Below are positions 22,509 to 34,307 of a DNA stretch of 64,000 nucleotides, piece by piece. The DNA comes from Guyanagaster necrorhizus. Lineage: Eukaryota; Basidiomycota; Agaricomycetes; Agaricales; Physalacriaceae. Where the stretch lies: contig NW_025064897.1 of NCBI RefSeq assembly GCF_019112545.1, positions 553,336 to 617,335 on the forward strand, written 5' to 3'. Position numbers and translations under genes: made by a program. The first letter of the stretch is position 1; every line of letters begins with the position of its first letter. The notes beneath the pieces are model-generated. The model was given only the letters and a program-made list of their open reading frames with translations. It was not told the DNA's origin and ran no database searches.

Positions 22509-24874
22509 CTACCTCTTGCTGAATGAGCTACGCATTCTCATCTGCTCCCCATGATAGTATATCCATATCGGAAACGGTATCCCTAAAACAATTGCCAGTC
22601 CTACATGATAGATTAGTGTGCATTCTAACATAAATAATATTAACATACCAGCGAGCAACGAATTCCCTCCTCCCAGGCCCAATGCATCAAACATTTGATT
22701 GGCGAAGAGAGGAAAAGCAAATCCAAATAATGATCGAAACACCTTTTGACATAATAATGAGCTTCAGAAAGCGGCCCAATGTTGACACTCACTGCAGCCG
22801 CAGCCAGAGCACTGGCAGCATAGGAGAACGAGTCCACAAGATACAGTTGAATCGGGAGGCTGTTCTTTCTCGTCAGGGCGACTTTAGGGTCCAGAAGGAG
22901 GCACCCACTATGTCGTCATCATCCCTACCAGAACGACGGTAAGTATCAGCGGAGGGAGACGGGTAGAAGGACGATAATTACCGAATCCATATATCCCGGA
23001 ACCAATGATGGGCATCATCCAGTGTGCATGCTCTTGGGCAGACCATCCGTACCACCTAACAAAACATGACGTGAGCCTCAAAAAATACTGGCACAAAAAC
23101 CGCTAATACAGTAGTCCGACCGGGACAAATAACGACCCAAAGAAAAGTGCAGGTATTCTCATTTCAGGCTTTCCCTGACCACCATGTTTTTCTGCGAGCT
23201 AAACATACGAAAGTAAGGAGATTGCTTGTATGCAGTCATTTGGGTGACGCACGTAGTGATATACTTGATCAGCAAAGCGAGCACCGAAGAGAGTCGCCAA
23301 GATGAAACCTCCACCCAACCCGAGATAGACGAGACCGCCGATGCCGGGACCGAATCCGTATGCTTCCTTGAAAAAACCTTGCCAGAAAGAAAACAGAAAT
23401 CAAAACAGAAAGATCTCGTAGTAATGACTCACTCACTTGCAAAGGTCGCGAACATCAAGTAGTAAATCCCTGAACTTTTGATGAGTAACTCTTCTCTTAA
23501 AGCCGGCTTCTATAGACTGACCATACATACTTCATCGCTACGTCAGAAACTTAAGTCCACGGGAAGACAAGAGAGAGTACTTACAACGCCATGTAGAGAC
23601 TTAAGATAAAACAAATGAAGCTTCGCGTAAGTAAAATGACCGGCCTACTCATATTCAGCCACAGATATTGCCATTTCGATATTTGCACGATTGGCGCCTG
23701 CAATGCAGACATGCGGGGGGACATTTTGGCGCGTCGTAAGCGGATAATGGGTGCGTACGTTTCACGGAGGAGGGGGAGACCCAAGAGACTAGCAAGACCG
23801 GATGCACCTATACGTTTTACTGTCATCAGTGTTTTCGTCCTCGTTTCCTTGGGGTTTATGACTCACCGGCAATTGTTATGAACACATACTTAACACCGAC
23901 GGTCTGCGCAATGAAACCACCTGCGATAGGGCCGACCGCCGGTCCCATCAGCGGACCCAGAGTGTATAACGACATAGCAGAAGCTCGGTCCTTTTCCGAG
24001 AACAGGTCACTCACAGATCCGCCACCACATGCTATCGGCGCACTTCCAGCAAATCCGCCTGCAGAGAACACCTATTAGGACGATGATTTTGAAGCGTAGT
24101 GCCCGAGGTACATACTGAGAAACCGAAATGCTATTAGTGCTCCCGTATTAGGCGCGAAGGCGCAACCTAGGTTGAATATCAGAGAAAAAATGTTCCCTAT
24201 ATGTAGAACCTGAAGGATATCGAAAAGGGCCATCAATAACCAAACTTCCGTGGAGATAGCTGGTAAAACAGACCCATGTCCGACCGTACATCTCAGACAT
24301 CGGAGCCAGGAATAGAGGCTGCGATATATCAGTTCTTGGCTCCAAGAAAAGAAACAAATGTTGGCGTACTCCGACAGCAAACGATGCCAGAAACACACTG
24401 AGAATCAAGGCTGTCGTAATAGTGTCCGTCACTCCATATTTTGCCGCGACTAGCACATATAACAAACGTCAGGTGGATTTCAATAGATCGTACACAACGT
24501 ACTTTCTGGGAGTCCAGGCGCCATCATACTTGAGGCTAGCGGCGGTATCAGTGTGTAAAACGAGACCTACAGTGTATATTCCCGATCACATAGAATCAGA
24601 GAGAAAGATAATAACCTACGATGAACACCATGGTCCATTTCTTTGGGCTAGGCCAGTTTCTAGCGTTCATAGGATCATGTTCCCAATCGTCTTCGAGGTT
24701 GTCGGTAGCTTGTTCCTTGGTGTCAAGAGGTAACTCAGGTTTTTTCTGTGAGTCTTCGAGTGCGGGGTCATTTTGCGGCCAGACGTGAGTTTCGACGGAA
24801 ATAAGTGAGTCGGTATGCTGGAGATGCTGCCCTACTGGGCGTGATAGCGTAGGGTGCAAGTGCAAATCAGCCAT
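22509..24874 (-). CDS. MFS transporter (DHA1-like drug/polyamine type)
   Basis: A multi-exon gene with many introns, starting MADLHLHPTLSRPVGQ and ending SFSKR. After a cytosolic, acidic N-terminus it has the motif DDWEHDPMNARNWPSPKKW, diagnostic of fungal DHA1 major-facilitator transporters. Later segments carry transporter landmarks: a loop with a GGGSVSDLFSEKDRASAM motif followed by YTLGPLMGPAVGPIAGGFIA, and a periplasmic-side segment GWSAQEHAHWMMPIIGSGIY. The C-terminus has FAFPLFANQMFDALGLGGGN followed by the last helix. This matches 12-helix proton-coupled exporters of the plasma membrane. Substrate is unknown. Confidence 0.8.
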
Positions 24875-25437
24875 TAGGGTGTAGTGAATAGCGGATCTCT
24901 TTTAGGGTGTTTTATAAAGTAGACTGCAGGGCGGAGAAGGATTTCCTCATTACGGAGCATTTGTATGAAAAAACATCCGTGGGATGATTTATCAGCCCAG
25001 AAGGTTCTCTGTGCGGGGGTTTGTACGCTCCCACACGAAAGCGACACCGTATGATCTAACGCCAGGGCCGATGATTCTTCCTGCCGGAAAGGCAATTGAA
25101 AACCCGATAGGAACGTTTCGATATGTCATTTCATTTAGTCACTCATTTTCATTTCGGGGTTTATGGTGTGGTGTCTTGGTGGTATCCTTGCCAAATGAGC
25201 TGTTATTCTGATAGCAGGAATAGGGATTAGAACTACGAAGAATAAACATGAGGAGCGCTCGTAGAAACGGTTATAATAAGAGGGCTTAAAGAGATAATGG
25301 GAGGGGCTGTCCTATCGAGATCGATAAGGGTAAAGACCATTTCACACTCATTATTACAGACATCCTGGCAAGGAGATTATTAATGATTGAGATAGCGGGA
25401 AAAGTTAGGAAACGCACTATCGACGCGTACTTCAAAT
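24875..25437. other. intergenic between MFS gene and phosphate carrier
   Basis: No supported gene. Contains the promoter side of the MFS gene (starts 24874) and the 3' flank of the phosphate carrier (stop at 25440-25438). Confidence 0.45.
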
Positions 25438-26662
25438 CTACTTGCCACCGGTTGTGCCCATACCCATGGTTGCCTTGAAAGTGTCATAGATCCACCATTG
25501 GAAGCCTGGAAGAAACGCGTAAGGATGTGTGCGATCGAGATCAACACATTACTTACCAGTCAAAGTACCTAGAATAATGTCAAGGTGAGGACATATATGT
25601 CAATCAACGTGTCAAAGACACGAACCGATCATGAGTACACGAGTTCCGAGACCCTTGGTGGCCAAAGTTCCGAATCCAACCTCGCTGGCGATGGTACCGA
25701 TCGACTTGCCCTTGTTAGCGGCCTTTCCGAGTTGCGAGACGAGGGAATCAGCAGGGTGTGAGACGACAGCACAAACAACACCAGCGATATAACCAGAAGC
25801 GAAAGTAACGCCGAGCTGGGTGGTCTTGCTGTAGGTTTCCTTAGGCTGAGGGAAGACATGGGTGTAGAACAACTGGACGGTCTTCTCGAAGAAGTAAAAC
25901 TTGGCCATGGTATAGGGAATCTAGATATGGATAAAGATGAGGAAGCTATGAAAGGTCTAATCTTGACACGGACCTGGCGCGACCAGAGAGGGACGAGAGA
26001 ACCGAAGGGGTAACGGGTTTCGACCTTCTGCTTGCTCATTTCCTTCAAGGCAGCGCCGAAAGCGGTAGGGAAGGTGCCGGCGGGACTGGTCTGAATCTTA
26101 ACTTTGGTCATCTCGAGGGGACAGAGGGCGACATCGGCAAAGGCTTCAGCAGAAGCAGAACCGGCAAGCCAGATAGCACCCTTGTATTTCTCGGAAATCT
26201 CCTCACCGGCCAAGTTCATGTAGAAATCCTTGAAGACTTCATACAGACCGTACTTGAACATGCCCTGAAGTGAATAGCCGACAAAGGTGGGTCCGAAGCC
26301 TTTCCAGATACCGTTGGCACCTTCCTCCTTCAGGAGGACTTTGAGGCCTGACCCAAGACCTTTGAATTTCGCAGGGTCAACCTTGGATTCATGAGGATGA
26401 AACGCCATCAAACTTTATGAAAGTACAAGTACGCACCTGCATGTTACATTTGGTAACATCCAAAGGAGTGATACCAGCGTGGGTGATACCGCAAGCGAGC
26501 ACACCTCCTAGCATACATTTTGAGTAGTAGGCAGCATCGTGAGGGACGGGTCCAAGATATCTTTGGGAAACAATTGTGCAAAAGAAGAGAAAACCAGGCT
26601 GGGTGAGCCACGCCTAGAATCCGCGGACGCGCAACGTACCTAGCATCCCATTTTGCAGACAT
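25438..26662 (-). CDS. mitochondrial phosphate carrier (SLC25A3/MIR1 family)
   Basis: It imports inorganic phosphate with protons across the inner mitochondrial membrane for ATP synthesis. The exons read MSAKWDA, then YYSKCMLGGVLACGITHAG with the first carrier signature (PLDVTK). A long exon follows with the second signature (CPLEMTKVKIQ), then the third repeat with SHPADSLVSQLG, and a last exon ending FQWWIYDTFKATMGMG and GGK. The three PxDxxK-like signatures, six predicted helices and length of about 310 aa fit the family. Introns are short. Stop at 25440-25438; start Met at 26662. Confidence 0.93.
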
Positions 26663-27490
26663 TGCGGAGAATTAGAAGGTCGTTAAGAAGTAAATCTATG
26701 CTCTAATAGCGACTTAGGATTGCCTGTCCCAAGTGCAAGAAGGCGTCGAGAGCTGGGGAATGCTCGTGAGGGTTGGAAGCGAGTTGGTGAGTTGGCAAGC
26801 GGGACTGAAAAATATCCCGTACAAATCCGTGATTTGCCGAGCCAATCATCCCTGCCGCTTATGTAACGAACGGACCGTCGTCGTCTACTAAATGTTTTTT
26901 GACTAAGCTGTAGTCTCACAAAATGGAGATGGTATCTTACCTTCGAGTCCTGAGCCCTTGTGAGACTCAGGTGTCGAAACGGGGTAACAAATCCAATCCT
27001 GATAGCCATTGCGGTGGACAGTATCAGGATTCGAACTCATCTCGTGTGAATGAGCTTTCAGTTATTATTTAAAACTTCTGTATGCTTTTAGATAGGATGG
27101 AGAATATTCCCCAAGTTGGACGACACACTCATAACTGTAGAGGCTTAAGCTATATCGATAGTCCGAGCGTCCGAGGATGTTCCAGAGAACACGAAGTACC
27201 ATCATTTCATTGGATAGATGGCAGGGTGCCTTATAAGAATGCTGAGTCCGCGGTAGCAGGATGCGGATGTTATCATTTTTAACGTCTCCGGCGGCAAGGT
27301 TCACTCAGGGCTCAAACATGTGTCTACCAACTAAAATGTGTTCGAATTCTTCGATACAGCGTAAATGATATAACTAACTTATGCTGAGATAAAGTAGTAG
27401 AATACATACTATTAAGTAGGATAAACTGTCCATTTCAGATCCTAAAGCAGAGAAAACGATGCAAGCTTATGAATGGTACGTTGAATGCGC
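26663..27490. other. intergenic
   Basis: Small ORFs only (108 aa at 27009-26683 - and 79 aa at 27304-27065 -), none recognised. A GTTCGAATCC box near 27028 (minus strand) was examined as a tRNA and rejected. Confidence 0.4.
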
Positions 27491-28888
27491 TTATCGTTCC
27501 TCCACACCCACCCATTGCAAGTCACTAGGCGAATCCCAGGTTGTGTGGCCCGAACTTGAAGGCCCTTCATCTGGGACAACCCTGGAACGTCGTAGCTCCT
27601 CCTTATACGCTAATGAAGGTGGCAGTACTACGCTCCTGGAAACAGGTATGTATAAGATCGAGTCGTGGACGGGAGACGTCTGACGGAGAGGCGGCAAAGT
27701 TAAAGGCCCATCCTCATCCTTGCGTGTCCATTCAGGTGCTTCATGGAGCTGCGTTTCGTCTATTCTCGGTGGGGATGGTGGTGCTGGCGCTGGCGCTGGT
27801 AGTGGGGACTCGGGCCTGTACGTTGGAGACAGTGTACCAGCGTCCACCTCTTGAAGCCAAAGATGAACATCAGTATGTTTCGACTGGCCCCTCCGTCTCT
27901 TCGATGATTCCACGTTGCCACGGTTATGATCCCTCTCTGCCTCGTCAACCGACCTTTGTCGCTTTCTTGGCGCTGGCATCAACAATGGAACGGGAGTCGG
28001 ACCTACTCGGGGAACCAAGAAACTTCCTTCAGGGCGAGGGTCGTCACGGCTATGGAAGCGTTCTTGTTCCTGGACATATGGGCGGGAGGACCTCCGTGTA
28101 ACATCAGGTAGGTCGAAAGCATCTTCACCGCCATCTCCATGTTGACGATGGGTACGTTCTTCGTAAGGAGAACGTTCGCGTCTCCACGCTCCCTCCCTGT
28201 GTTGTGGGGAAGTTCCGTAAACTGGATCAGATGTCTGTCTTAGTGGCTCTACAAGGGGAGACCGTGGGCGATGATGAACTCTCTCTGTGTATGATGGGTG
28301 ACGCCAATCTGAGAACGACTGCCTATACTCTTCCGGTCCCATTGGGTCACGGCGATGGGCATGCACAGAATAGCCCGGTCTACTTTCAGGTAACACGTTG
28401 GTGAGATATCTGGAATGCTCGGGCAATAGGTCTCGAGGGTCTGGTGGGTGGCAAAATTAGGATAGAAAAAGACGAAGAAAAATGGACGAACTTGGAGAAC
28501 GGGGCGCGTACGCAGGGTGAACATAGCTTGTAGCCACCTCGTTTCTTAGGCTGGGCAGAGGTCAAGCTGAGAATCAACGAATCAGTACCTAAACGTACCC
28601 GTAAGATGCCCCTCTTTCGCTACAACATGAATGAGATCAAAAAAATGAAGGAAACATTTGCGAATAATGGACATACAGTGGTGGGGGATAGACAGAGGCT
28701 GGAGCGACATAATCTTGGAGTAGCCGCTCAACATACGACAAACGCTCGAGTACGTTGCCAACAGAACGATATGTCTCCCGTACTTCGTTTAGCAGTCTTT
28801 GATGGAAGTCTTGCTCTGCGCCACTGAGTGGCGGGGTGTAGAGGCGGGTAGGTGCTTGAGAGGATTGAGGGTAGCGTTCGACGGACAT
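27491..28888 (-). CDS. hypothetical basic, disordered protein
   Basis: Multi-exon gene. The first exon (from 28888) reads MSVERYPQSSQAPTRLYTPP, then a helical segment with heptad character (RLLNEVRETYRSVGNVLERL), which is probably a coiled coil. A short exon near 28590-28620 and an exon around 28520-28480 lead into a long last exon. The last exon is rich in Arg, Pro, Ser and His, with a basic cluster (RKRQRSVDEAERDHNRGNVE, then SSKRRRGQSKHTDVHLWLQE) that resembles a nuclear-localisation signal. No catalytic domain is visible. A nuclear regulator is an inference from composition only. Splice sites between the first and last exons are tentative. Confidence 0.55.
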
Positions 28889-29360
28889 TTCGTGTCTAGA
28901 TTAAGAACTTGCGAAGGTTGTAGTGAGATTCGAGTCGATGTGGTCGAAGTGAAAGGCACAAGCAGAGATGATTAACAACATTTATAGGGCGTTACCGGTC
29001 ACAATGTTCCAAACAAGAGAAACAAAGGCAGCCACAAATGCCTGGTCAAATAAAGGAAAACGTGGCCGCCAAGGATACCGCAGACAAAGGCAGGCCTGGT
29101 CATCGTTGGCCTTCGTTAACAACAACGTCCTGAAAGAAATGATAAGTGCGTCGGTAGGCGGTGAACATGATCGGACCTACAAGAATTAAAAGATATAACA
29201 ACCAGGTACCAAGGTAGATTCCCACCCCTTGAAGGCGGCTGCAGCAGGACTACCGGATGATTATAGGGACGCCATACAAATCTATAAAAGGCATTATAGA
29301 GCGATGAATAAGATACTCTGAGGCATTTTTTAAAACATTCTTCATTCACAATTCTCCTGC
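28889..29360. other. intergenic
   Basis: No supported gene. Short ORFs overlap in several frames. It lies between the start of the 27.5-28.9 kb gene and the 3' end of RIB3. Confidence 0.4.
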
Positions 29361-30207
29361 TCACAGACCTTCTGCCTTCTTTCTCGCCTCTGCGAGCATC
29401 TCCACACTGATCATCTTTATCCCCCACTTGTCCGCGAAAGCACGACAATCGTCCCGGCGCATCATGCTTCCCTCCGGGTTATCGTTTACCAACTCGCACA
29501 GCACCCCGGCTTGCGACAGTCCCGTAAGGAGACAGAGATCTACTCCCGACTCCGTATGCCCTCTACGGGTAAGGACGCCGCCTTCGCGAGCGCGCAAGGG
29601 AACAATGTGCCCTGGGAGCAGGAAGTCTGAGGGTGTGACGGTGGGTGAGGCAAGGGCTCGAGATGTCAGCGCTCTATCATGGGCAGATATCCCGGTGGTA
29701 GTTCCTATATACTCGAATAAACCGATAGGATACCACGGCCAAGATTCTGTACGTACCATGTTTGTAGTCGGCCGTGATGGTATAGGCTGTCCGATGGCGA
29801 TCCTGATTATTGTCAGAGACCATCATAGGAAATCCCAGCTGGGCAACTCGTTCCGGAGTCAGTGCAACACAGATATAACCACTTCCCGAGCAACGCCAAT
29901 TAGAAACAGACAAGTTTGTCTCGACCGAAAATACATACCTCGTATGCTTGATCATCCAAGCCATCTTTTCCGTCGTGACCGCGCTGCCAGCAATGATCAG
30001 GTCCCCCTCGTTCTCTCTGCTCTCATCATCCATGACAACCAAGAATTCTCCCGCCTTGAATGCTGCCAGCGCATCGTCCATCGAGTCGAACGCGAACTCG
30101 GATCTTAGGGGAGGGCTTTCAGTGAGCGTTGGACGCCACAGTTGTGTCTTGGGATTCGTGGGGCTGGCGGTCATCGTCTGGGTGCTGTGAGTTGCAACTG
30201 GCGCCAT
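29361..30207 (-). CDS. RIB3: 3,4-dihydroxy-2-butanone-4-phosphate synthase (riboflavin biosynthesis)
   Basis: It converts ribulose 5-phosphate to 3,4-dihydroxy-2-butanone 4-phosphate plus formate, supplying the four-carbon unit of riboflavin. Three exons, 30207-29939, 29881-29757 and 29704-29361, sum to 738 nt (245 aa), in line with the family once a 30-residue N-terminal extension is counted. Family motifs: [17 protein letters not shown] (metal/substrate loop with the conserved D-ENEGD), [14 protein letters not shown], then [13 protein letters not shown], and [20 protein letters not shown] with the [10 protein letters not shown] segment. All expected catalytic acidic and His residues appear present. 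Both introns are about 52-57 nt. It stands alone and is not clustered with other riboflavin genes. Confidence 0.95.
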
Positions 30208-30979
30208 AGTGAGTGGGAGGTTAGAGGACTACGGTGAATGTGTCATCCTACAGGCCGCGGATATATAAATACCAGGAAAAGGACGGAGGCTGGCAAATTG
30301 CTAATTGATCGCGTAACCGGAAATTGTCAGATGCTTCAGATGACTAACGCGGACACTCCCAAGTTTTTATTGTATTGATGCTGGGACTTCAAGCTTTCAA
30401 TGTTCCTCTTGTCAGAAGCGGTATCCATGCGAAGAACAAGTCGTACTGGATTTCAATGGAGAGTTTTCTATCCTATCGTAGCAGCTCCAAAACCTTTTGT
30501 ACTCTGCATTACTCTGTACCACATGATCTGACAAGCCTGGGTTATATGTGGTTGTATCATGTCCGGGCTCCAGACGTGATGGGGCTTTCATCGCGATATA
30601 GACGCTTGCAAAAGGAAGAAGGCCTGCGATCGATGAGATCTACAAGGCGAGCCTTAACTGAGTTGTCGCGGTTTAGCTGCCAGTGCTAGCTATCACTCAG
30701 ACTTCAGACACCTCTCATGACATCTCACCTGAGTAGCAGAGCCAATAGCAGGACAAGATTGGATGAAAGAGTTTAAATCAGACTGATGCCTTGCTGGACG
30801 CCAGAACCTAATTATGAGCCTGGGAACACGATCCTTTACACGAATTCAGCAAGAGTGAAGAACATAGGAGGATAAGGACACGATGAAGGTATGAAACATA
30901 CAGAAAAATTAATGAAACAAAATGTATAGCGGATAGAATGGTATCCAGAAGCAAGACTGGTATAGTGGCTGGATAAATA
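30208..30979. other. intergenic
   Basis: No supported gene. Contains the RIB3 promoter side (TATATAAATA near 30260) and the 3' flank of the decarboxylase gene. One 104-aa plus-strand ORF (30375-30689) lacks any family signal. Confidence 0.45.
30258..30270 (-). promoter_or_regulatory. TATA-like element upstream of RIB3
   Basis: A TATATAAATA run lies about 55 nt upstream of the RIB3 start codon, at a typical fungal TATA distance. The motif is seen directly; the function is inferred. Confidence 0.35.
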
Positions 30980-32546
30980 TTAACGAGCACACGACTCTTT
31001 GACCGAAGTCCCAACAGAATCTCCAACCTAAATCAGGTCAGCACAATCCTACGACAGATGAAAATAAAAGCGCCTTACCTTCACTAGCGTCTCAAGTGCT
31101 TCTTCTGAGTTTTTTATGAGATCAGCATCAAACCTGGGAAAGATGGTATCAGTCTTGGCGGAGCCAATCAGTATTAAAATCACATACTCAAGCAATCCTC
31201 TCTCAAACAACGCTACAATGGTGCTGCCACCATACCTGAAGCACCCCAATTCCTCCCCCCTCTTCACCGCAGCGGACTTCTTATCATCCGCATCTCCTCC
31301 GTACGTCCAGACGACACTACCCACCAACAACGCGCCAACAGCAATGAAAGCCACTTTCTTTCCAGTCGGCTCATGTGTCATGTATATTATCGACCGAACA
31401 TTCGCCGTGAATACGTCAAACGAAGGCTGGTTTACTGCTTGCGGGTTGACTAGAGCAGCATCAGATAGGCAATATAAGCGAATCGCGACAGGTCATACCT
31501 GTATAATATTGGCCCGGAACATTGACGGGCTCTCCATCGATCACGCCGTCAATGGGGCAATGGAAGCGATGGTAATCCTGAGGCGCCAACCGGAATATCG
31601 CCATACTCGAACCATCAAAAGTGATAGCTGTGTCGGAGGTGGGAGGAACATCCAACAACTCGGGGACGGTAAAATTACGTCCTTTCACCCAAAACTCCCG
31701 TGCCAAATCGAAGGTCTGATACACAACGAGGCGGCAGTCCGCTGCGCTACATATCCCGAGGGTATCTTGCGCATTTTGCACTGGCCGAGCGTCTGGCTTC
31801 AGTTTTCTAGAGAAAAAATCATTGAAACAACTGTATTTCTTGATGTCGGGTTCCAATAACTCTTTGAGTGAAAGAGAATACGTCTTGACAAAGGAAGGAA
31901 TAGAAGCCACGGACCCGGGACTGTCGTATATCTTGCCTTGCTAGTAGATGGCTCAGTGGCTGTGAAAGATGCGGAAATTAAGGCTTTACTTTGATCGACA
32001 GTCGTTTCAGAAAGTTTGCAACCGTCTCGATTCCCAGGAGGAGAATCTGCCCTTTGCCGTAAAACAAAAGATGCATGCCAATTCTATCCCAGCTATCAGT
32101 ACGTCATTCATACTTAGTAGTATACATCCACACCTTGCATAAATCGGCATACTTTCAAAGACCTTCTCCCCAGTTCCTCTGACCACAACGTAGTTTCCAA
32201 TGTGGTACTGAGCTGCAAGTTTCTCCAGCTCGGGTAGGAGTTTGTGTATCCAGGGGATCCTAAACATATGCAGCATATGCATATCCACCCCCTGTGTGAC
32301 ATCGTTCGCATTCGTTGCTGAGCTATTGATGAGCGCTTCGAGTGTTAAAGCGAAGTTGTCCTCTGTCGTTGAGAGAAAGCGTTCAAACTGGACATCCTTC
32401 TCTACTGGCTTGTCGGTCATGTCGGCCATAGACATTTGACGCACTGCGACAACGGGAGAAGCTGGAAGGCCATGCGGGATGGATTTGTGGAGTTTATATT
32501 TGAGAAAGTTGGGGATTGTAAGCATCGGGACCGTGCAGGAGACCAT
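30980..32546 (-). CDS. phosphatidylserine decarboxylase family protein
   Basis: A multi-exon PF02666-type gene. The core motifs are in order: CFNDFFSRKLKPDARPV, APQDYHRFHCPIDGVIDGEP (the HxFHxPxxG segment), and RYGGSTIVALFERG, where GGST is the self-cleavage site that generates the pyruvoyl group. The C-terminal exon adds VGDSVGTSVKESCAR and a stop at 30982-30980. An N-terminal region of about 150 aa precedes the core (from MVSCTVPMLTIPNFLKYKLH) and ends with EKVFESMPIYAR joining to a GMHLLFYGKGQ segment. This layout matches agaricomycete non-mitochondrial PSD homologues. These normally make phosphatidylethanolamine from phosphatidylserine; some related members may act on other substrates. 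No clear mitochondrial targeting sequence is visible. Confidence 0.85.
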
Positions 32547-34135
32547 GGCGGAAGGGGGAGGAGAGGGAATGGGTGTAAAACGTTGTAAATAAAAAGACGC
32601 TAGCGTGATTTTGTTCTGCGGTATTCAGGGGTACACGTCGATCAACAATTACGAGAACTAACGAATGATTCAGGAGCTTGACGCGCGGAGGGTGTATTCG
32701 AAAGTTGGAAGACACTTTAGTGACTCCGTAGTCAAATATGAACGATATCATTTCATTCTTAAGGGAGATTTCCTTACACCGTGAACCGCCAGCGATGTCT
32801 TGACGGCAATAACACGCCTGTGTGGGTAAGATCAGCTGCGGTATCGATGAGTAAATGAACGGCGAGGTAGCACATCGCTTACTTAAGAAACAGGATCATA
32901 CCATGTGTCCGCGATATGGGAGACCTAAGCGCCAGAGTAAAAATACCTTGACACTAATTAAGGAGGCCATCTTTCACACTCCCTCACCATGCGAGGGCGC
33001 TGGCCAGGACCAAAGGCTGAGAGCTTGCAGTGAATGACAATCAAGTGATACAGATGGAAGGACGATATGAGAGGAACATCTGTTCTGAGTGTGGATGAGC
33101 GGTTGTATGCCTGCCGTGCTCAACGCGTAGAAAGTCTTGAACGAGGGCTTGTTACACCAATAAGAGCGATGCAGAACCCTAAAGATATCATAGGGACTAT
33201 TAGGAGATCGCCTATAGGTGCGTTTGCGGCAATGCGTATTCATTGCCATGGGTGAGAAATCGGCATTTGCCGTCAGACTTTAAACTCAGACGGACTCGGA
33301 ACCAGTGGCTTCACGGCCCGAGGTTTCACGTTCATCGTGCACATGCGTCAGTAGCAGTTGAGATCTTTTGGGTCGGAAATCATAGAATCTTTGGACACAA
33401 AGCCACGTTACACGCGCAATTCACAAGGGTTTGTTGGACTTGCTCCTCCCGTGGTATGCAGAATGTTAGGCACGAATTAAAGTTGTTTCTTGTAGCGGGC
33501 AAATCAATAATATTGACGGTTACAACTGCCTTTTTGGAGACAAGCCACTTTCAATAAATGTCTTGCTGCCCGCATCAATGGCGTTATTTGAACAATACAG
33601 AAATAAACATCGTACGTACTTGTCTAAGCCGAGCTTGGCTTGGTCCCTGGCCTTCCGATGGGAGTAATAATGGTAGAATGAGTGGTCAGGGTAAGCGATC
33701 TGGAATATGGCGATTGTCAATACAAACGTGTTCATTGGATCGCGTTCTGGAGTAAAAACGCGTGCAGCCTCGCGTTATTCTAGCTTGCCATAGAAGAGCC
33801 CTAGACGAGGGCCTCGAGGCACCTGATGGGGCCCAAGGGGAGATATTTGATGATGACCGACGCGTCGAGGAAGCGGAGCGCGTCTTCTCTTCAGATTTCG
33901 GTTCTATGTAAAAGTTGATTATATGACTCGCTTATTCGGAGACATGTGAGTGACCGCACGATGGCGGAGCCGGCATCACCATCAATGCTTCAGCTGGAAT
34001 ATGAAATGCGGAAGTATTCTATGCCATGGTTGTGACTCAGATAAGGCTAAAAGGCGTTATCTGGACACAATATAGCCGAAATAGGATAAGGAGGAACGAC
34101 ATCTCGCGTTGATAATAAAAGACGTGACGTGACAG
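32547..34135. other. long intergenic stretch upstream of RNR2
   Basis: About 1.6 kb with only unrecognised short ORFs (up to 104 aa). It carries an ACGCGT site at 33860 and another just downstream of this interval. No RNA gene, repeat or mobile element was recognised. Confidence 0.4.
33860..33865 (+). promoter_or_regulatory. ACGCGT element (MCB-like), distal RNR2 promoter
   Basis: A perfect MluI cell-cycle-box hexamer about 450 nt upstream of the RNR2 start. In yeasts such boxes bind MBF and drive G1/S transcription of RNR genes. Function here is inferred from that precedent. Confidence 0.4.
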
Positions 34136-34141
34136 ACGCGT
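34136..34141 (+). promoter_or_regulatory. ACGCGT element (MCB-like), proximal RNR2 promoter
   Basis: A second perfect ACGCGT hexamer, 172 nt upstream of the RNR2 ATG and about 65 nt upstream of the TATA box. Its position is consistent with MBF-type S-phase control. The motif is seen directly; the regulation is inferred. Confidence 0.45.
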
Positions 34142-34204
34142 TTTTTGATCACGTGCGCGATTTTTTTTATTGGCGTTGTTTGTAGACAGTCAACGAACTT
34201 TGGG

Positions 34205-34212
34205 TATATAAA
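34205..34212 (+). promoter_or_regulatory. TATA box of RNR2
   Basis: TATATAAA about 96 nt before the RNR2 start codon, in a region otherwise lacking TATA motifs. It is followed by a pyrimidine-rich stretch typical of fungal transcription starts. Confidence 0.55.
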
Positions 34213-34307
34213 CCACGCCATCTGTCCAATCCCTCTATCTGCAGGACCACCTTCTCCGTTGTTTTCTTTTTCATCTACGGCCTACCCTCGCCCTATTCTC
34301 CGTTGCA

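Noticed and set aside
27010..27060. GTTCGAATCC box on the minus strand as a tRNA gene
   Set aside because: No pairing T-stem, no A box at the right distance and no matching acceptor stem.
32855..33735. Several 60-100 aa ORFs before RNR2
   Set aside because: Mutually overlapping on both strands with no recognisable protein features.
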